64,000 bases of DNA from Climacium dendroides (taxonomy: Eukaryota; Streptophyta; Bryopsida; Hypnales; Climaciaceae). Within the stretch, counting starts at the first letter, position 1. Each line of letters opens with the position of its first letter. The stretch is taken from contig OX467086.1 of assembly GCA_950106755.1 (NCBI GenBank), positions 27,422,001 through 27,486,000 of the forward strand, read 5' to 3'. Positions 62,881 through 64,000 of the stretch are shown in pieces. Made by a program: the position numbers and the translations under genes. A model generated the notes under the pieces. The model was not told the origin of the DNA, searched no databases, and worked only from the letters and a program-made list of their open reading frames with translations.

Positions 62881-64000
62881 CAGATGACTGTTTACATAGA
62901 TGAGAATGGTTGTGTGAGTGACTTATTCAGAGTTATATCGATCTTTACTAGATAGCTGGTGATTGAACCTCTTTGTTGCCATAATGCCACATGTGACGTA
63001 CACGTTTTCTAGAAATGCTTTTAGTTACTCCTCTGACCACTGTGAAGGGGTTCGGTAACCTCAATGACCCATCTGAATATTCAATTTACCATGTGGTCGA
63101 TGTCAACGAACACATTGACCGGTAAGCAGTGATCCCAAAACTAGTTTATGGAATTTTGTGCAATACGCTACTTTCAAGGCTAGAATTAAAAAAAGAGAGA
63201 AAAGAAAGGATTTGGCAAGTTGTAAAGGATTATTGCAAGTATTATATCACAAAAAATCAACTAAATAGATGCTAATTCCAAATAGATGCAAATTCCAATG
63301 TGGAGGAAGTTGCAAATTCGCTATCAAATTCTATTGTTTGTTGCAGTCTTGGCTAAAATCTGATTTGTCCAAGGATTTTCTCCAATGTACATTTAGCTAC
63401 TGAAAATTTTAAGTAGCAATGGAACGAACTTTATTCAGTTCTGTGAACGCTGCCGGTATGATGTATGCTTGGACTGAATTAAAATCAGGTACCAAATGCA
63501 GCCTCTGTCAAGATAGCGCAGAGATGAAATAACTTATATAGCGTACCTTCTCTTGCTAATCATCACATCAACTTAGCCGAATTTTGCGTGGTTCTTAGGA
63601 AGACACCCTGCAATATCTACTGTTAGTAGTTGGTAACGCTGACAAGGTACAACGTCAATATCGTTTAAGTATCGCAATTCCATGAAAATCGCGTAGGAAA
63701 CCCTCAAGAAAAGGACACGAAATGATTTAGAGGGTGAGGGTGTTTGGAACTCTAGCTTCGCTGTGCACAATGTTGTAAATGAGAAGCAGTTTGCATATTA
63801 ATTTGCACATGAATCGGCTAAACAAGCTAATGTGTCAAACTACATGTCAAAATGGCGCATGGAATGCTGACAATTCAACGAAATTGACGTCGTACCGTAT
63901 CTATGAAGTAGGTCCTTGGCGTTAAACTTCTTGGGAGGGGTCTTCAATGTCCAATTTTGTATTCAGAATACGAGCTTAGTTATACCATTGTGGACTAGGT
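62881..64000. other. Right-edge spacer, nothing recognised
   Basis: Moderate base composition, no long frame, no TIR or tRNA-like structure. It could be intron or leader of a gene beginning in the island at 62.4-62.9 kb and continuing beyond the window. Confidence 0.3.

Overview
This window is nuclear DNA of a land plant. The two complete host genes have plant-type architectures: a WRC-containing IBM1/JMJ25-type JmjC demethylase and a U-box/ARM protein of the PUB38-41 type. Both are split by short spliceosomal introns, and a berberine-bridge-enzyme-like oxidase tail lies at the left edge. Intergenic DNA is very AT-rich and packed with nested transposons. The presence of a piggyBac transposase fossil, and a BBE tail that does not look like a typical angiosperm one, make me lean towards a bryophyte, fern or gymnosperm. 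The species cannot be fixed from the sequence alone.

Layout. 1-239: 3' end of a BBE-like FAD oxidase (+). 1767-8378: JmjC histone demethylase gene on the minus strand, 14 coding exons resolved, with its 5' end probably near 10.05 kb. 10.1-18.2 kb: gene-free DNA with a GC-rich promoter-like island (12.1-12.95 kb), piggyBac-type MITEs, a TIR family with 8-bp target duplications, and a TA microsatellite. 18187-44385: two inverted CACTA-type termini flanked by TTT on both sides, which I read as one 26-kb CACTA (En/Spm) element or its remnant. Inside it lie two inverted piggyBac-type MITEs (each carrying a small CACTA hairpin) flanking a decayed piggyBac transposase, and a 12.7-kb Ty3/gypsy LTR retrotransposon (31186-43903). 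44.4-49.4 kb: repeats. 49707-52288: U-box/ARM E3 ligase gene (minus), with its 5' region to about 54.2 kb. 54.6-64 kb: repeats, including a second copy of an unclassified TIR element, two PIF/Harbinger-like elements and a possible promoter-like island near 62.4-62.9 kb.

The retrotransposon is the most unusual object. Its LTRs look almost identical by eye, so insertion should be recent, yet the gag-pol frame holds five in-frame stops, at least two of which are clear C-to-T changes at conserved codons. Downstream of integrase are two GPY/F-like modules about 105 residues apart, a hydrophobic segment, and about 3.5 kb of accessory coding sequence (two frames joined by an overlapping ATGA) that I do not recognise. 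A hairpin MITE interrupts gag.

The host genes act independently of each other: H3K9 demethylation protecting genes from silencing, ubiquitin ligation, and secreted/FAD oxidation. The IBM1-type demethylase is functionally related to the heavy transposon load in a general sense only; nothing here shows a direct link.
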